Source of the DNA: Agromyces allii
GTDB lineage: Bacteria; Actinomycetota; Actinomycetes; Actinomycetales; Microbacteriaceae
Length of the DNA stretch: 64,000 nucleotides
Reading direction: 5' to 3'
NCBI RefSeq assembly: GCF_009749385.1
Contig: NZ_WBIN01000008.1
Location: 62,001 to 126,000, forward strand
The notes beneath the pieces were generated by a model. The model did not search any database. It was not told the DNA's origin and saw nothing but the letters and a program-made list of their open reading frames with translations. The position numbers were made by a program, and so were the translations under genes. This document shows positions 25,321 through 34,681 of this stretch, piece after piece. How positions within the stretch are numbered: the first letter of the stretch is position 1; each line of letters starts with the position of its first letter.

Positions 25321-27402
25321 TCACCTTAGGGGGGATTCACAGGAAAGCGCGACCCCCAAAGTTTCTGGCGTGTAAGCAAGTGGAGTCGATTCGATGAGCG
25401 TATGCTTCTCGCCCGCGCTGCCACCGAGGAAGCCGAAGCGGTACTCGGCACTCTCACCCGGAGCGAGCGTCGAGACCACCTTGCTCAGCGTGTACCCCGA
25501 ATCCGACGTCGGGTGGTACCCGGTCGGCTCGTCGTTGAGCAGCACGCCCAGGTTGTACGTGCCCTGCGCGCTGTACACGTGCACCGACGTCGCGATGGAG
25601 CCGGGCGGCGTGCCGTACTCGCCGCCGCCGGTGACGTAGGTCGGAAGGCTCGTCGCGGCATCCGCCGGCGCCGTGTTCGTGAGCTTCACGACGATGTCGT
25701 AGTTCGGGAGCCCGTCGTTACGGCAGGTGACCGTGCCGGCCCCGATCTGCACGTCGAGGTAGGGGTCCATCTTCGACCCCGTCATGTCGTTGAGGTAGAC
25801 GCCGAACGCCTGCTCGTCGGCCGTGCTCTCGGGCAGGCCGCCCGCGATCGTCGTGCCGGCCAACACCGCCTGCTCCTCGACATCCGCGTTCCAGATCAGG
25901 ATGCGGCGCTCGGAGCCGGCCTGCGCGAGCGCCTCGACGAGCGCGGCAGGGTCGGCTCCCCCTGACGCGAGCGTCGTGAAGACCGCGGTCGCGACCTCCG
26001 CGAAGATCGCGTCCTGCTGCGACACCGGATACCGCGCGTAGACGTCGCGCAACAGGAACTGCACGGCGTTCTCGCTCGTGAGCTGGTCGCCCGTGCTGAT
26101 CGTGACGGGACCGGTCGCGCGCAGCAGGTAGCTCAGCATCACCGGGTCGACCGCCACGACCGCCTGCACCTCGGTGCCGAACTTGCGGTTCCACATCTCG
26201 CGGGCGATCGTCGCCGCGAGCGGGAACTGGGGCGTGAAGTTGACGTCCTGCATGTAGCTCGCGGTGTTGTCGCCCCAGAGAGCGCGCGTCTCGATGGGCA
26301 GGTCGATGACCGTGGGGCGATACACCGGGAACTCGCTCGCAGCGGACTGCTGCGTCATCGTCACGGTGCCACCGTCGGCGTGGACGAGGGCGAGCGCCCC
26401 GGGCACGCCGCCGAGCGATCGCAGTTCGGCGTTGTTTTGGAACAGCAGCAGCGTGTCGCGGGGCCCGTCGGCGCCGAGCATGGGCGGCAGCAGCCGAACC
26501 GCGTTGTCGAACCCGGTGACGGTGCCGCCCGTCTCTTCGACCATGCGCGTCAGCTCGTCGCGCGCATCGACGAGCGGAGCGATGACCGGGGCATCCGCCA
26601 CGCCGTCGAGCGCGAGGGAGGCCGTATCGAAGGCGACCCGGGCCTCGTGCACCGGAGCCTGCAGGTCGATCATCGGCTGGAGGTCCACCGCGCCCCCGCT
26701 CGGTGCGAACGCCGCCAAGTCGACCGCCCCTGCCGAGGCCGCGAGCGGCACCACGGCATCGCGCGCGATCCGATCGACCGATGCCGACACCACCCGCACG
26801 ACCTCGAGGTTCGGGCCCACCAACGGCAGCACCTCGGCCCCGCGCCAGATCGGGTCGCCGGTCAGCGAGGCGGCGGATGCCGCGTGCCCGGCCAGTTCGT
26901 CGGCCGCACGCTGCGCCGCCGCGGCGTCGCCCGCCACGATCTGCTTCTGAGCCGCCTTCGCGAGCGGCACGGCCGCCTGGAGCTCGTTCACGGCCAGGAA
27001 TCCACGGATGCCGATCCACGCTGCCGCGAGCACCAGGAACGCGACCACGCCCACGATCGACCAGATGATGATGCGCCTTCGGTGCTGCCGCTTCTGCTCC
27101 TTGCGGCGCTTGCTGCTCGAGCCGTGGCGGCGATGGTGGGAGCTGCCGGAGCTGGAGCCGCCGGAGCCGCGGCTACTCGAGCCGCTGCTGCTCGATCCGG
27201 AATCGCTCGACGCCGAGCGGCTGGAGCCCGAATGCGAGCGGGAACTGCCGGAGGCGTTGGACCGTCCTGAGCTCGAATGATGCAAGTCGCCCGAACGGCT
27301 CGACTCATGTCGCCGGCCGGAAGCCCCATCCCCATGGTGCCGACCCGACGACTCCGAACCCCCGGAAGACGGCGTCACGATCAGTAGCGTAACCCGCAGC
27401 AT
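25321..27402 (-). CDS. DUF4012-domain membrane protein with Ser-rich N-terminus
   Basis: 693 residues. The first 110 residues are very rich in Ser, Gly, His and Arg and end in a basic patch (SSKRRKEQKRQHRRR). One membrane helix follows (IIWSIVGVVAFLVLAAAWIG), then a large extracytoplasmic domain typical of DUF4012, with QNNAELRSLGGVPGALALV and ILIWNADVEEQAVL. Family members are common beside actinobacterial polysaccharide loci, but their function is unknown. The start is uncertain: no good ribosome site precedes ATG 27402, and a GTG at 27378 is possible. It borders the low-GC cassette. Confidence 0.85.
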   Translation of the reverse strand: MLRVTLLIVTPSSGGSESSGRHHGDGASGRRHESSRSGDLHHSSSGRSNASGSSRSHSGSSRSASSDSGSSSSGSSSRGSGGSSSGSSHHRRHGSSSKRRKEQKRQHRRRIIIWSIVGVVAFLVLAAAWIGIRGFLAVNELQAAVPLAKAAQKQIVAGDAAAAQRAADELAGHAASAASLTGDPIWRGAEVLPLVGPNLEVVRVVSASVDRIARDAVVPLAASAGAVDLAAFAPSGGAVDLQPMIDLQAPVHEARVAFDTASLALDGVADAPVIAPLVDARDELTRMVEETGGTVTGFDNAVRLLPPMLGADGPRDTLLLFQNNAELRSLGGVPGALALVHADGGTVTMTQQSAASEFPVYRPTVIDLPIETRALWGDNTASYMQDVNFTPQFPLAATIAREMWNRKFGTEVQAVVAVDPVMLSYLLRATGPVTISTGDQLTSENAVQFLLRDVYARYPVSQQDAIFAEVATAVFTTLASGGADPAALVEALAQAGSERRILIWNADVEEQAVLAGTTIAGGLPESTADEQAFGVYLNDMTGSKMDPYLDVQIGAGTVTCRNDGLPNYDIVVKLTNTAPADAATSLPTYVTGGGEYGTPPGSIATSVHVYSAQGTYNLGVLLNDEPTGYHPTSDSGYTLSKVVSTLAPGESAEYRFGFLGGSAGEKHTLIESTPLAYTPETLGVALSCESPLR

Positions 27403-27603
27403 TCTTCGGGCTCATCACACACGGCGGAATCGGATGCACCCATAGCTCCAAGCGAGGTGTTGCTGTCCGCCGTCCACCCTGGTGCAGCGCAGCTTCGGGC
27501 CCAAAGTATTACCGTTTGTCCTACGCTGGACAACGCAACTACTCGTGGGGAAACGGCAGTGGTTGCGGGCTTGTCACAAGCTGGGCGAGGGGGACGCAAG
27601 TCA

Positions 27604-29334
27604 ATGCCGGAGTACGCGAGTCAGCGCAACGTTCAGATACTCGTCGCGCTGTTGAAAGAGTTCGGAGTCCGTCAGGCAGTGATCTCTCCAGGTTCACGGA
27701 ACATGGCGTTGGTCAGAAGTCTTGAGAGCGACCCGTACTTCACCTGCCACTCGATTGTCGACGAGCGAAGCGCAGTGTACTTCGCGATCGGCGTCTCAAC
27801 CGCAGAGCAAAACTCGCCAGTGTTGCTCAGCAGCACGAGCGCCCAAGCCACGCGCAACTACATCCCCGGCATGACCGAGGCGTATCACCGGGGCACTCCC
27901 CTCGTCATAGTCACGGCAGACTACGACATCAGCATGATCGGTCAAGGCATCATGCAGACGCTCGATCAGATGTCGATTCCGCATGATGCTGCGAAATCAT
28001 CGGTGCGCCTTCCGCTCGTACGAACAGATGCTGAAGCGGCGTATTGCACACGGCTCGTCAACGAGTCTCTGTTGGAACTGCGGCACCATGGTTCCGGGCC
28101 GGTGCACATCGATATCCCTATAGATGAGCACTGGGTCGGGAGTGTCGATTCGTTGCCCAAAGTGCCAGCTCTGTCGCGCCACGTGCCCGGTGACGAACTT
28201 CCGTCGCTCGATGGCAAACGAGTACTAATTGCGGTTGGCCAGCACGCGCCCTTTTCGAAGGCTGAGCAAGCAGCAATCGATGCCTTCGCCGACCGCTATG
28301 ACGCCGTCATCTATACGAATCATCTCTCGAACTGTCACGGCCCACGCACCGTGCAGGCGAGTCTGCTGGTCGAGCGGATGGACACCACCAATTGGGCGAA
28401 GCATCAGCCCGATGTGCTCCTTACAATTGGCGGGCAGATCGGCGAGTACGGATTCGATCAGAAGGCCAAGACCGGAAGATTCGAGCACTGGCGGGTACAC
28501 GAAGACGGCAAGGTCCAGGATACGTTCGGAAAACTCACCCGAGTATTCGAGTATCGCGAGCGCGACTTCTTCGACGCCTACTCGGCCAGACGCGAAGTAT
28601 CCGGCCCGACTGCATACTTTCAGCAGTGGGCGAAGGGCAACGCGCGCCGGAACATTCCGGCGGATTTGCCCCTCTCTCACGCCTTCGTCGGCGCGACCCT
28701 CGCGCCAATGCTGCCCGAGAATGCTGTCGTCCACTTTGCGATCCTCAGCAGCCTGCGGAACTGGAACTACTTTGAGCTCCATCCGTCGATCGAGGGATAC
28801 TCGAATGTATCCGCGTTCGGCATCGACGGGTGTCTCTCTACATTCATTGGACATTCCGTTGCCACCGACCGGCCTGCATACCTCGTCATCGGGGACCTCA
28901 GCTTCTTCTACGACATGAACGCCGTCGGTATTCGCAGCGTCAAGGACAACGTCCGGGTCATCCTCGTCAACAACAGCGGTGGCGGAGAGTTCCAGCTGTA
29001 CTCACACGCCGCCAATCAGTTCTTCGGCGATGGCGCGGACACCCACATCGCGGCCGCGGGCCACAATGGATCGGCTCGCGGTTGGGTCGAGTCGATGGGG
29101 TGGGACTACATCGGTGTCACGACAAAGGACGACCTTCACGCTCACTCGAGCAGGTTCGTAGGCTCATCTGAGAAGCCGATTCTCATGGAAGTCTTCACGA
29201 CCATGAGTGATGATTCGGACGGCGTGCAGATCATTCGAGAGGCGAATACCCTCGAAAGCATGCAAGGAAGGATCGGGAGGCGTCTGCCTCCTCGAGCCAA
29301 GAAGGCCATTAAAGCGATGATGGGCCGGAAATAG
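27604..29334 (+). CDS. MenD-like ThDP-dependent enzyme in a polysaccharide cassette
   Basis: 576 residues, the length of MenD (SEPHCHC synthase). MenD-type landmarks are SPGSRN (28-33), DERSA with the ThDP-activating Glu54, GIDG (407-410), GDLSFFYDMN (430-439) and NNSGGGEF (456-463), the last two forming the Mg-ThDP site. MenD couples 2-oxoglutarate decarboxylation to addition on isochorismate. No other men gene lies nearby and the gene abuts a sugar-type epimerase, so I infer a paralogue that extends or branches a nucleotide sugar or a polymer substituent. ATG 27604 has GAGGGGG upstream. GC is lower than in flanking genes. Confidence 0.85.
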   Translation: MPEYASQRNVQILVALLKEFGVRQAVISPGSRNMALVRSLESDPYFTCHSIVDERSAVYFAIGVSTAEQNSPVLLSSTSAQATRNYIPGMTEAYHRGTPLVIVTADYDISMIGQGIMQTLDQMSIPHDAAKSSVRLPLVRTDAEAAYCTRLVNESLLELRHHGSGPVHIDIPIDEHWVGSVDSLPKVPALSRHVPGDELPSLDGKRVLIAVGQHAPFSKAEQAAIDAFADRYDAVIYTNHLSNCHGPRTVQASLLVERMDTTNWAKHQPDVLLTIGGQIGEYGFDQKAKTGRFEHWRVHEDGKVQDTFGKLTRVFEYRERDFFDAYSARREVSGPTAYFQQWAKGNARRNIPADLPLSHAFVGATLAPMLPENAVVHFAILSSLRNWNYFELHPSIEGYSNVSAFGIDGCLSTFIGHSVATDRPAYLVIGDLSFFYDMNAVGIRSVKDNVRVILVNNSGGGEFQLYSHAANQFFGDGADTHIAAAGHNGSARGWVESMGWDYIGVTTKDDLHAHSSRFVGSSEKPILMEVFTTMSDDSDGVQIIREANTLESMQGRIGRRLPPRAKKAIKAMMGRK

Positions 29335-30465
29335 ATGAAGGTCCTCATCCTGGGCTCGACGGGAATCATCGGTCACCATCTTTGTGCCGTTGCATTAGCC
29401 GCGGGTCATAGTGTCTGGGGACTGAGCAGGGGCAGCAACCAACGCGTTCCAGCGATCGACGGTGTTCGATATCTCGTGGGCGACGTCAGCGATACATCGA
29501 GCATGCGCTCACTATCAGCAGAGATCAGGTTCGATGCTGTCGTCGACCTGCTGTCTTTCCGCCCCGATCAGGTGTCGTCAACACTGGGATGGATCGCCGA
29601 CACGAGCGTGCAGTACGTGCTCGTGTCATCGGCCACCATCTTTGCGGGCGCCCACGTCGGAGCGCGGCTGACCGAGGGCTCTCCGCAGCTTACGGATGGG
29701 TGGGCATACGCTTCGAAAAAAATTGCGAGCGAACAAGCACTCAGGATCATCGCCAGCCGAGATCAACAATTGTTCACGATCGTCCGCCCGTACATCACAT
29801 ACTCGGAACAGCGCCTGGCGTTCGGAGCGTGGGAGGGCGAGGTAGCGTTGGCGCGGCTGCGCGCTGGTCAGCCAATTGTGATCGGTGACGAGATCGCCCG
29901 GGCACGCACGTCGCTCACGCATGCTGGAGATGTCGCAGGCGCGATCGTGGCGTTACTAGGAAACCCAGCAGCATCAAGCGCTGAGTTCAATATCGCTACA
30001 GCGGAGTCCACGACATGGCGTGATGTATACGCGACCGTTTCCGAGCTCCTTGACGTACCGCTCGACGTCATAGACGCACCAGTCTCAGCCATCCTCAGCG
30101 TGTACCCAGAGCTGGGCGGGAAGGTCAACGATCGCGTGCTCGATAGGACATTCGATCCCGCCAATCTTCACGCGGCCTGTCCCGGGTTCGAATTCTCAAC
30201 CACGTTCGAATCCGGGTATCGCAGCGCACTTGATCAGGCGCTTCCTAGTCGCAGCCGCTCCTCGGGGCGATTGAGTGGGAAAATGGACCGTCTCCTCGCT
30301 GTGGCGGGTGCTCCACGGGAGCGGCTCGATTTCATGAGACAAGTGATGAGGATCTCAGGGCTCCGCCAGCGAGCCGGGTACGTCCTTGGCCGATCGCAGT
30401 TTCTCTCCACGACCTATGGCCGGCTACGCAACCTGGATTCAACCGGCGACTATTCGGCTGCCTGA
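29335..30465 (+). CDS. NAD-dependent epimerase/dehydratase-family protein (extended SDR)
   Basis: 376 residues. The Rossmann motif GSTGIIGHH lies at residues 8-16, VSSATIFAG gives the catalytic Ser/Thr near 100, and WAYASKK gives the Tyr and Lys near 122-126. Family members reduce, epimerise or dehydrate nucleotide sugars. The last 90 residues (after about 290) extend beyond the usual fold and are basic. The ATG follows the MenD-like stop directly, so the two are almost certainly coupled and probably work on consecutive steps. Confidence 0.85.
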   Translation: MKVLILGSTGIIGHHLCAVALAAGHSVWGLSRGSNQRVPAIDGVRYLVGDVSDTSSMRSLSAEIRFDAVVDLLSFRPDQVSSTLGWIADTSVQYVLVSSATIFAGAHVGARLTEGSPQLTDGWAYASKKIASEQALRIIASRDQQLFTIVRPYITYSEQRLAFGAWEGEVALARLRAGQPIVIGDEIARARTSLTHAGDVAGAIVALLGNPAASSAEFNIATAESTTWRDVYATVSELLDVPLDVIDAPVSAILSVYPELGGKVNDRVLDRTFDPANLHAACPGFEFSTTFESGYRSALDQALPSRSRSSGRLSGKMDRLLAVAGAPRERLDFMRQVMRISGLRQRAGYVLGRSQFLSTTYGRLRNLDSTGDYSAA

Positions 30466-30492
30466 GCGCCACGATCGTCCTCGGCGAAACCC

Positions 30493-31959
30493 CTACTCCA
30501 GTAGGCGTCGTCTCACCATCAACGGGACGAGTCGCAATGCTGCCGCAAGATGGCTATAGCCGCCTGGGATCGCAACCATAACGCCGAAGAAAAAGGCGGT
30601 TGCAAGAATCGAGCCCACGATGGTCGGGGCCACATCACCCGGCATGTCAAGTGACACGAGCACCACTCGAGTGAGCGCAAAAGCCACACCAGCCGGTACG
30701 AGAGTTCGAAGACCAGTTCGAAAGTACGCCCAAGAGTCTTGCTGCGCGACTCGCGATAGCCAGAAGAGGTTGATCGGCCACGCGAGTGCCTGGGCGAGCG
30801 CATACCCCGCCGCCACGCCCGTAATACCGAATGGCAGACCGCACAGCACGAGCGCAACCATCATCGGCTTCGTCACCAAGTGGAGATAGAGAAGTTGTCG
30901 GCTCTTGCCCTCGAGCAGGAACACCCAGTAACTAACAGTGCCGAACGCAGCAAAGAATCCGCCCAGAGCAAGGACCTGAAATGGACCGACGGCTTGGCTC
31001 CATTGTTCGCCGAGCAACAGTGGAAGCAGCCAGTCGGCCGTGGTGGCGGCAATCAAGTACGCAAGCGACAACGCCGCAGAGAGGGTGAACTGAATTCGCA
31101 GCAAGAGGTCAGACGCTTTCCGTCCTCTCTCTACGGCGGCGCTGAGCGTCGGAAGCGCGACTTGAGTCAGCGGATCCAGCACTCCGGATCTCGGCACGGT
31201 GTACAACTGGAACGCACGGTTGTAGAACCCGAGTTGCCCTGGCCCCCACCGGAGTCCGATGACGAGCGTATCGACGTTGTTCGCGGCGAACGCCAGAAGC
31301 TGAGCAAGGCCGATGTCCCAGCCAACGCGAAAGAGTGCCCCGGTCTCATGTCCGCGCCTGGGAAGTCGCGGAATCCATGCAAGAAGGCTGGCACGAAGCA
31401 GAAGCAGGAGTGCGGTCGCCACAACAGGTTGCACCACGATCGCCCAGTAGCCCCAACCTGCTGCCGCGCCAAAAAGTGCGACCACGAGCGCAGCACCCTG
31501 AGCGACGACATCAGTGACAGCCAGGCTTGTAAATCGTGATGCCCGAGCGAGCTGAACTTGAAGCTGCGCCTGCGCACCGCTCAGGGCAAGCGTGACGGAC
31601 ATGGCTGGTGCGATGAGCAGGAGCCGAGGCTCGGCATAGAGCGAGGCAAGAAGGGGGCTCACTAGCGACAACAGCACGGCGGCCGCGATGCCGAGCACAG
31701 TGCTAGCCCAGAAGAAGTTCGACGCCTGCTGGTCAGTGAGCCGCTTCGCCTGCAGCGCGGCAGTGGGCATCCCGAAGTCACGGAGCAAGCTGCCGAGGGC
31801 GAGAAACACCGAGACCATTGCAACGAGGCCGAAGTCCTCTGGGGCAAGTAGACGCGACAACAGCACGAGACTCGCAAACTGGATAGCGAGCTTCAGGAAC
31901 TGGCCGACAATAAGTGCTGCTCCGCCACGCGCGCCGCGGGACAAAGAATCCGTCGACAT
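30493..31959 (-). CDS. Wzx-type oligosaccharide flippase (locus 2)
   Basis: 488 residues with about 12-14 membrane helices, MOP superfamily. It shows GAALIVGQFLKLAIQFASLV and LSRLLAPEDFGLVAMVSVFL, close in pattern to the locus 1 flippase but without its repetitive tail. It would flip the locus 2 repeat unit. It converges on the epimerase gene with 27 bp between stops. The start is uncertain: ATG 31959 is preferred over an upstream ATG because the flippase pattern begins right after it, but the ribosome site is weak. Confidence 0.9.
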   Translation of the reverse strand: MSTDSLSRGARGGAALIVGQFLKLAIQFASLVLLSRLLAPEDFGLVAMVSVFLALGSLLRDFGMPTAALQAKRLTDQQASNFFWASTVLGIAAAVLLSLVSPLLASLYAEPRLLLIAPAMSVTLALSGAQAQLQVQLARASRFTSLAVTDVVAQGAALVVALFGAAAGWGYWAIVVQPVVATALLLLLRASLLAWIPRLPRRGHETGALFRVGWDIGLAQLLAFAANNVDTLVIGLRWGPGQLGFYNRAFQLYTVPRSGVLDPLTQVALPTLSAAVERGRKASDLLLRIQFTLSAALSLAYLIAATTADWLLPLLLGEQWSQAVGPFQVLALGGFFAAFGTVSYWVFLLEGKSRQLLYLHLVTKPMMVALVLCGLPFGITGVAAGYALAQALAWPINLFWLSRVAQQDSWAYFRTGLRTLVPAGVAFALTRVVLVSLDMPGDVAPTIVGSILATAFFFGVMVAIPGGYSHLAAALRLVPLMVRRRLLE

Positions 31960-32486
31960 CAACGATGCCCAAAATGCCGCAATGCACAGTGGCGTTCGGC
32001 CCGAGAGCAGCACATCTCGCCACCCATCAACCGACGATCCACCGATGGTTCCTCAACACCACGATTCATTGGATAGCTCCTAGTTGGTCCCGCGCGCGCG
32101 ACAACCGCCAGTCTCGAAAGAGGACGTTCTCATCCCTTCCCCGTTGGATGACACAAGGTTGATGACACGAGCCAGCGAGCCCCGTCTCCCGAATCTAGCG
32201 AAGTACCCGCGGCGGACGTCACCTCGGCGCGCTTCGCAAGCCCGACCGGTGCCTGGCATCAAGAACTACCGGCACGTGCGTGAATCTTCCACGGAAGCAC
32301 GCAATCCCTCACCAACGCGCCCTCTGTGCCTGGCTTTCAGCATGCTGGGCACCACTAGCCCAGCCCACTTCGAGCGGCGGGGCACGCTGGACTGTTGAAG
32401 TCCCGCGCATGTAGCCTCATGGAACTGTGAATCACTCGAACGCCTAGTTGCGTGCCGCACGTGAGAACAAGTGGGGAGCCACCGCG
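31960..32486. promoter_or_regulatory. 527-bp divergent intergenic region in the low-GC cassette
   Basis: No coding frame with convincing composition was found. It should hold promoters for the flippase (minus) and the GT2 operon (plus). One small hairpin is visible (GCTGGGC at 32344-32350, GCCCAGC at 32358-32364). It may also be decayed sequence left by cassette exchange. Confidence 0.35.
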
Positions 32487-33536
32487 ATGCATCGGATGAG
32501 CATTATCGTTCCGATGTACAACGTAGAAGAGTTCGTGGGCGTTTGCATTCGTTCGATCGTTGAGAGCGCGCGCAAAGCGGACCATGCTGCCGAAATTGAA
32601 GTGGTCTTGGTCGATGATGCCTCAACAGATCGCTCTCTTGAACTCGCGGAGTGTGAACTCCGCTCGTCCGCAGTCAGCTTCAAGACACTGCGGCACATTA
32701 CCAATCAAGGCGTCGGACAAGCACGTCGCACAGGGTGTGGCGCGGCAGACGGGGAATTCCTCTGGTACGTCGATCCTGACGATGAGATAACGGAGACGGC
32801 TGTTCAGACCGTCTTCTCGAGCCTCGATGCCATACCCGAACACGGATTCGCCGAATATCCTCGAATCCTGTGGGAGACCGAGCGAGGGGTTCGTCGACCA
32901 CCCGATTATTTTGTCGGGTCCGCACCCGGCGGTCGAATTCACGCAGACGGGGCGCCCATATCGACTGCGGAGTACGCCGAACAGCTCCTGCTCCGGCGCG
33001 TTCCCGGGGTCGTTTGGACGAAGATTTTCCGTCGTTCGATCCTGACCCCGGATATCGTCGACACAAGCCGGCAGTCGGAGGATCTTGTGACGCTCTTCCA
33101 AGTCCTGGATCGCCAGCCCACTGTCTTGTTTCGCTACGACGCCATATATGTCTACCGACAGCGGAACGGTTCTCTCACGACCGGCCGCCAATACCAGCGC
33201 GGCTCACATGACGCGTACGAGAAGTGCCTCGCGATCGCACGGAATTCAGCATGGTTTGAGATCGAATCTGTTCCAGCATCGAAGTTCTTCGAAATTTCGC
33301 GAATTGCCGTCCCCCGATTGCAGGCGCTTGCTTCAGTGGGTTCACTTCGACAATTCCTCAGCTACTTTCGGAGCGTGACTCGCTCTCTAGATCATGAGGA
33401 CAGACTGACACTTCGCGAGCCCGGCTATTTAGGGGAAGGGCGCACCTCGCGGCAGGCTCGTCTGATCATCTGGTCGCGAAAGGCCTGGATGCTATCCGCG
33501 ATTCCTCTGTACGTGTATGGGCGGTTTCGATCATGA
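32487..33536 (+). CDS. Glycosyltransferase family 2
   Basis: 349 residues. The GT-A core reads MSIIVPMYNVEEFVGVCI, LVDDASTDRS and WYVDPDDE (the DxD site near residue 97). A later SEDLVTLFQVL supplies the ED pair. It opens the plus-strand trio GT2, pyruvyl transferase and DDD-type glycosyltransferase. ATG 32487 is used because GGGGAG lies 9 bp upstream and the motif begins at once after it. Composition is low-GC, like the whole cassette. Confidence 0.9.
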   Translation: MHRMSIIVPMYNVEEFVGVCIRSIVESARKADHAAEIEVVLVDDASTDRSLELAECELRSSAVSFKTLRHITNQGVGQARRTGCGAADGEFLWYVDPDDEITETAVQTVFSSLDAIPEHGFAEYPRILWETERGVRRPPDYFVGSAPGGRIHADGAPISTAEYAEQLLLRRVPGVVWTKIFRRSILTPDIVDTSRQSEDLVTLFQVLDRQPTVLFRYDAIYVYRQRNGSLTTGRQYQRGSHDAYEKCLAIARNSAWFEIESVPASKFFEISRIAVPRLQALASVGSLRQFLSYFRSVTRSLDHEDRLTLREPGYLGEGRTSRQARLIIWSRKAWMLSAIPLYVYGRFRS

Positions 33537-34681
33537 ATGACGACATGGCGAATGACCGCTCACCAATAGCGGTACTCATCCGGACGCTCCCCCTCCGAAA
33601 CGGCAACATCGGCGGTGTCCTTCAGGCGTATGCACTTCAGACCGTATTGCGCGAGTTGGGGGCTTCAGTCGTCACCGACACGTCAACCAAGCATCGTTGG
33701 ACGGCACGCTGGACACTCGGAGCATTTCGGGCGCTCATCACAGGGGCGCCGGTACGCGCTTCACCGAAGATCCGTAACGAGATGAACGCTCGACTCCTTG
33801 CTTTCGTGGAATCACGCATGGCAACCATCGATACGACGCAGTCTCGCTCCGCTCGAAAGACAAGCCTCCAGGCCGAGGTCGCTGTCGTCGGGAGCGACCA
33901 AGTCTGGCGACCCCGTTACGGTGACACTGCGCGGAACATGTTCGCAGACCTCGACGCAGTCGGTTGGCAGGGAAAGCGAATCTCGTACGCAGCCTCGTTC
34001 GGAACCGAATCAGCCCTCGAGTTCTCATCTGACCAAAAACGGAAGAGTTCGATTCTGTTGGGTGAGTTTTCCGCAGTGTCGGTTCGCGAAACCTCCGCCG
34101 TCAGAATATGTGCTGATGAGTTCGGGGTGACAGCAGTCCAGCACGCGGACCCGGTATTTCTCCTCTCGCCTTCGCACTATCGCCACCTTGCCGAAAAGGG
34201 GACAGCGGAGGGAGGTGGCATTTTCGCGTATGTACTCGACTCCACGGACTCCACACGTTTCATTCTCGATACCGCTGCATCTGTCCGCGGTGTCGTAGCG
34301 CACGGGGTACTTCCATTGCCGTATGCGGGGCGAAAAGCGTTCGAGCAAAACCCTCTGCTTTTTTCCATGCCAACTGTCGAAGATTGGCTTGCTGGGATCG
34401 CTCGTGCAGATCTCGTGATCACGGACTCGTTCCACGGCACCGCTCTCTCGCTCGTGCTGAATCGCCCTTTCTGGGTGCTCGACAACCCTCTGAGGGGTAC
34501 AACCCGAATTTCCTCGTTGCTCAGCAGGTTCAACCTCTCGCATCGTTCGGTCTCACACGCACCGAGCCCAGGAGAGGACACCCGAATCGATTGGGTGGCT
34601 GTGAACCAGACGATCGCAGCGGAGCGCGAGACCTCGCTAGGGTTCCTTCGTCGCTTCGTCGGTGCCGCAGATGAACCCTAG
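33533..34681 (+). CDS. Polysaccharide pyruvyl transferase family protein
   Basis: 382 residues. Family features (PF04230) are RNGNIGGVLQAYALQTVL near residue 24, AVVGSDQVWRPRYGD near 118, ISYAASFGT near 145 and the C-terminal DSFHGTALSLVLNRP near 300. The family moves pyruvate from phosphoenolpyruvate to a sugar, forming a pyruvate ketal and adding negative charge. It overlaps the GT2 gene by 4 bp (ATGA), so it most likely decorates the sugar that GT2 adds. Some members are colanic acid WcaK-like; the exact target is unknown. Confidence 0.85.
   Translation: MNDDMANDRSPIAVLIRTLPLRNGNIGGVLQAYALQTVLRELGASVVTDTSTKHRWTARWTLGAFRALITGAPVRASPKIRNEMNARLLAFVESRMATIDTTQSRSARKTSLQAEVAVVGSDQVWRPRYGDTARNMFADLDAVGWQGKRISYAASFGTESALEFSSDQKRKSSILLGEFSAVSVRETSAVRICADEFGVTAVQHADPVFLLSPSHYRHLAEKGTAEGGGIFAYVLDSTDSTRFILDTAASVRGVVAHGVLPLPYAGRKAFEQNPLLFSMPTVEDWLAGIARADLVITDSFHGTALSLVLNRPFWVLDNPLRGTTRISSLLSRFNLSHRSVSHAPSPGEDTRIDWVAVNQTIAAERETSLGFLRRFVGAADEP

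Noticed and set aside
27604..29334. Genuine menaquinone-pathway menD
   Set aside because: The signatures fit, but no other men gene is near, composition matches the polysaccharide cassette, and the gene is fused in arrangement to a sugar epimerase. It cannot be excluded without the rest of the genome.
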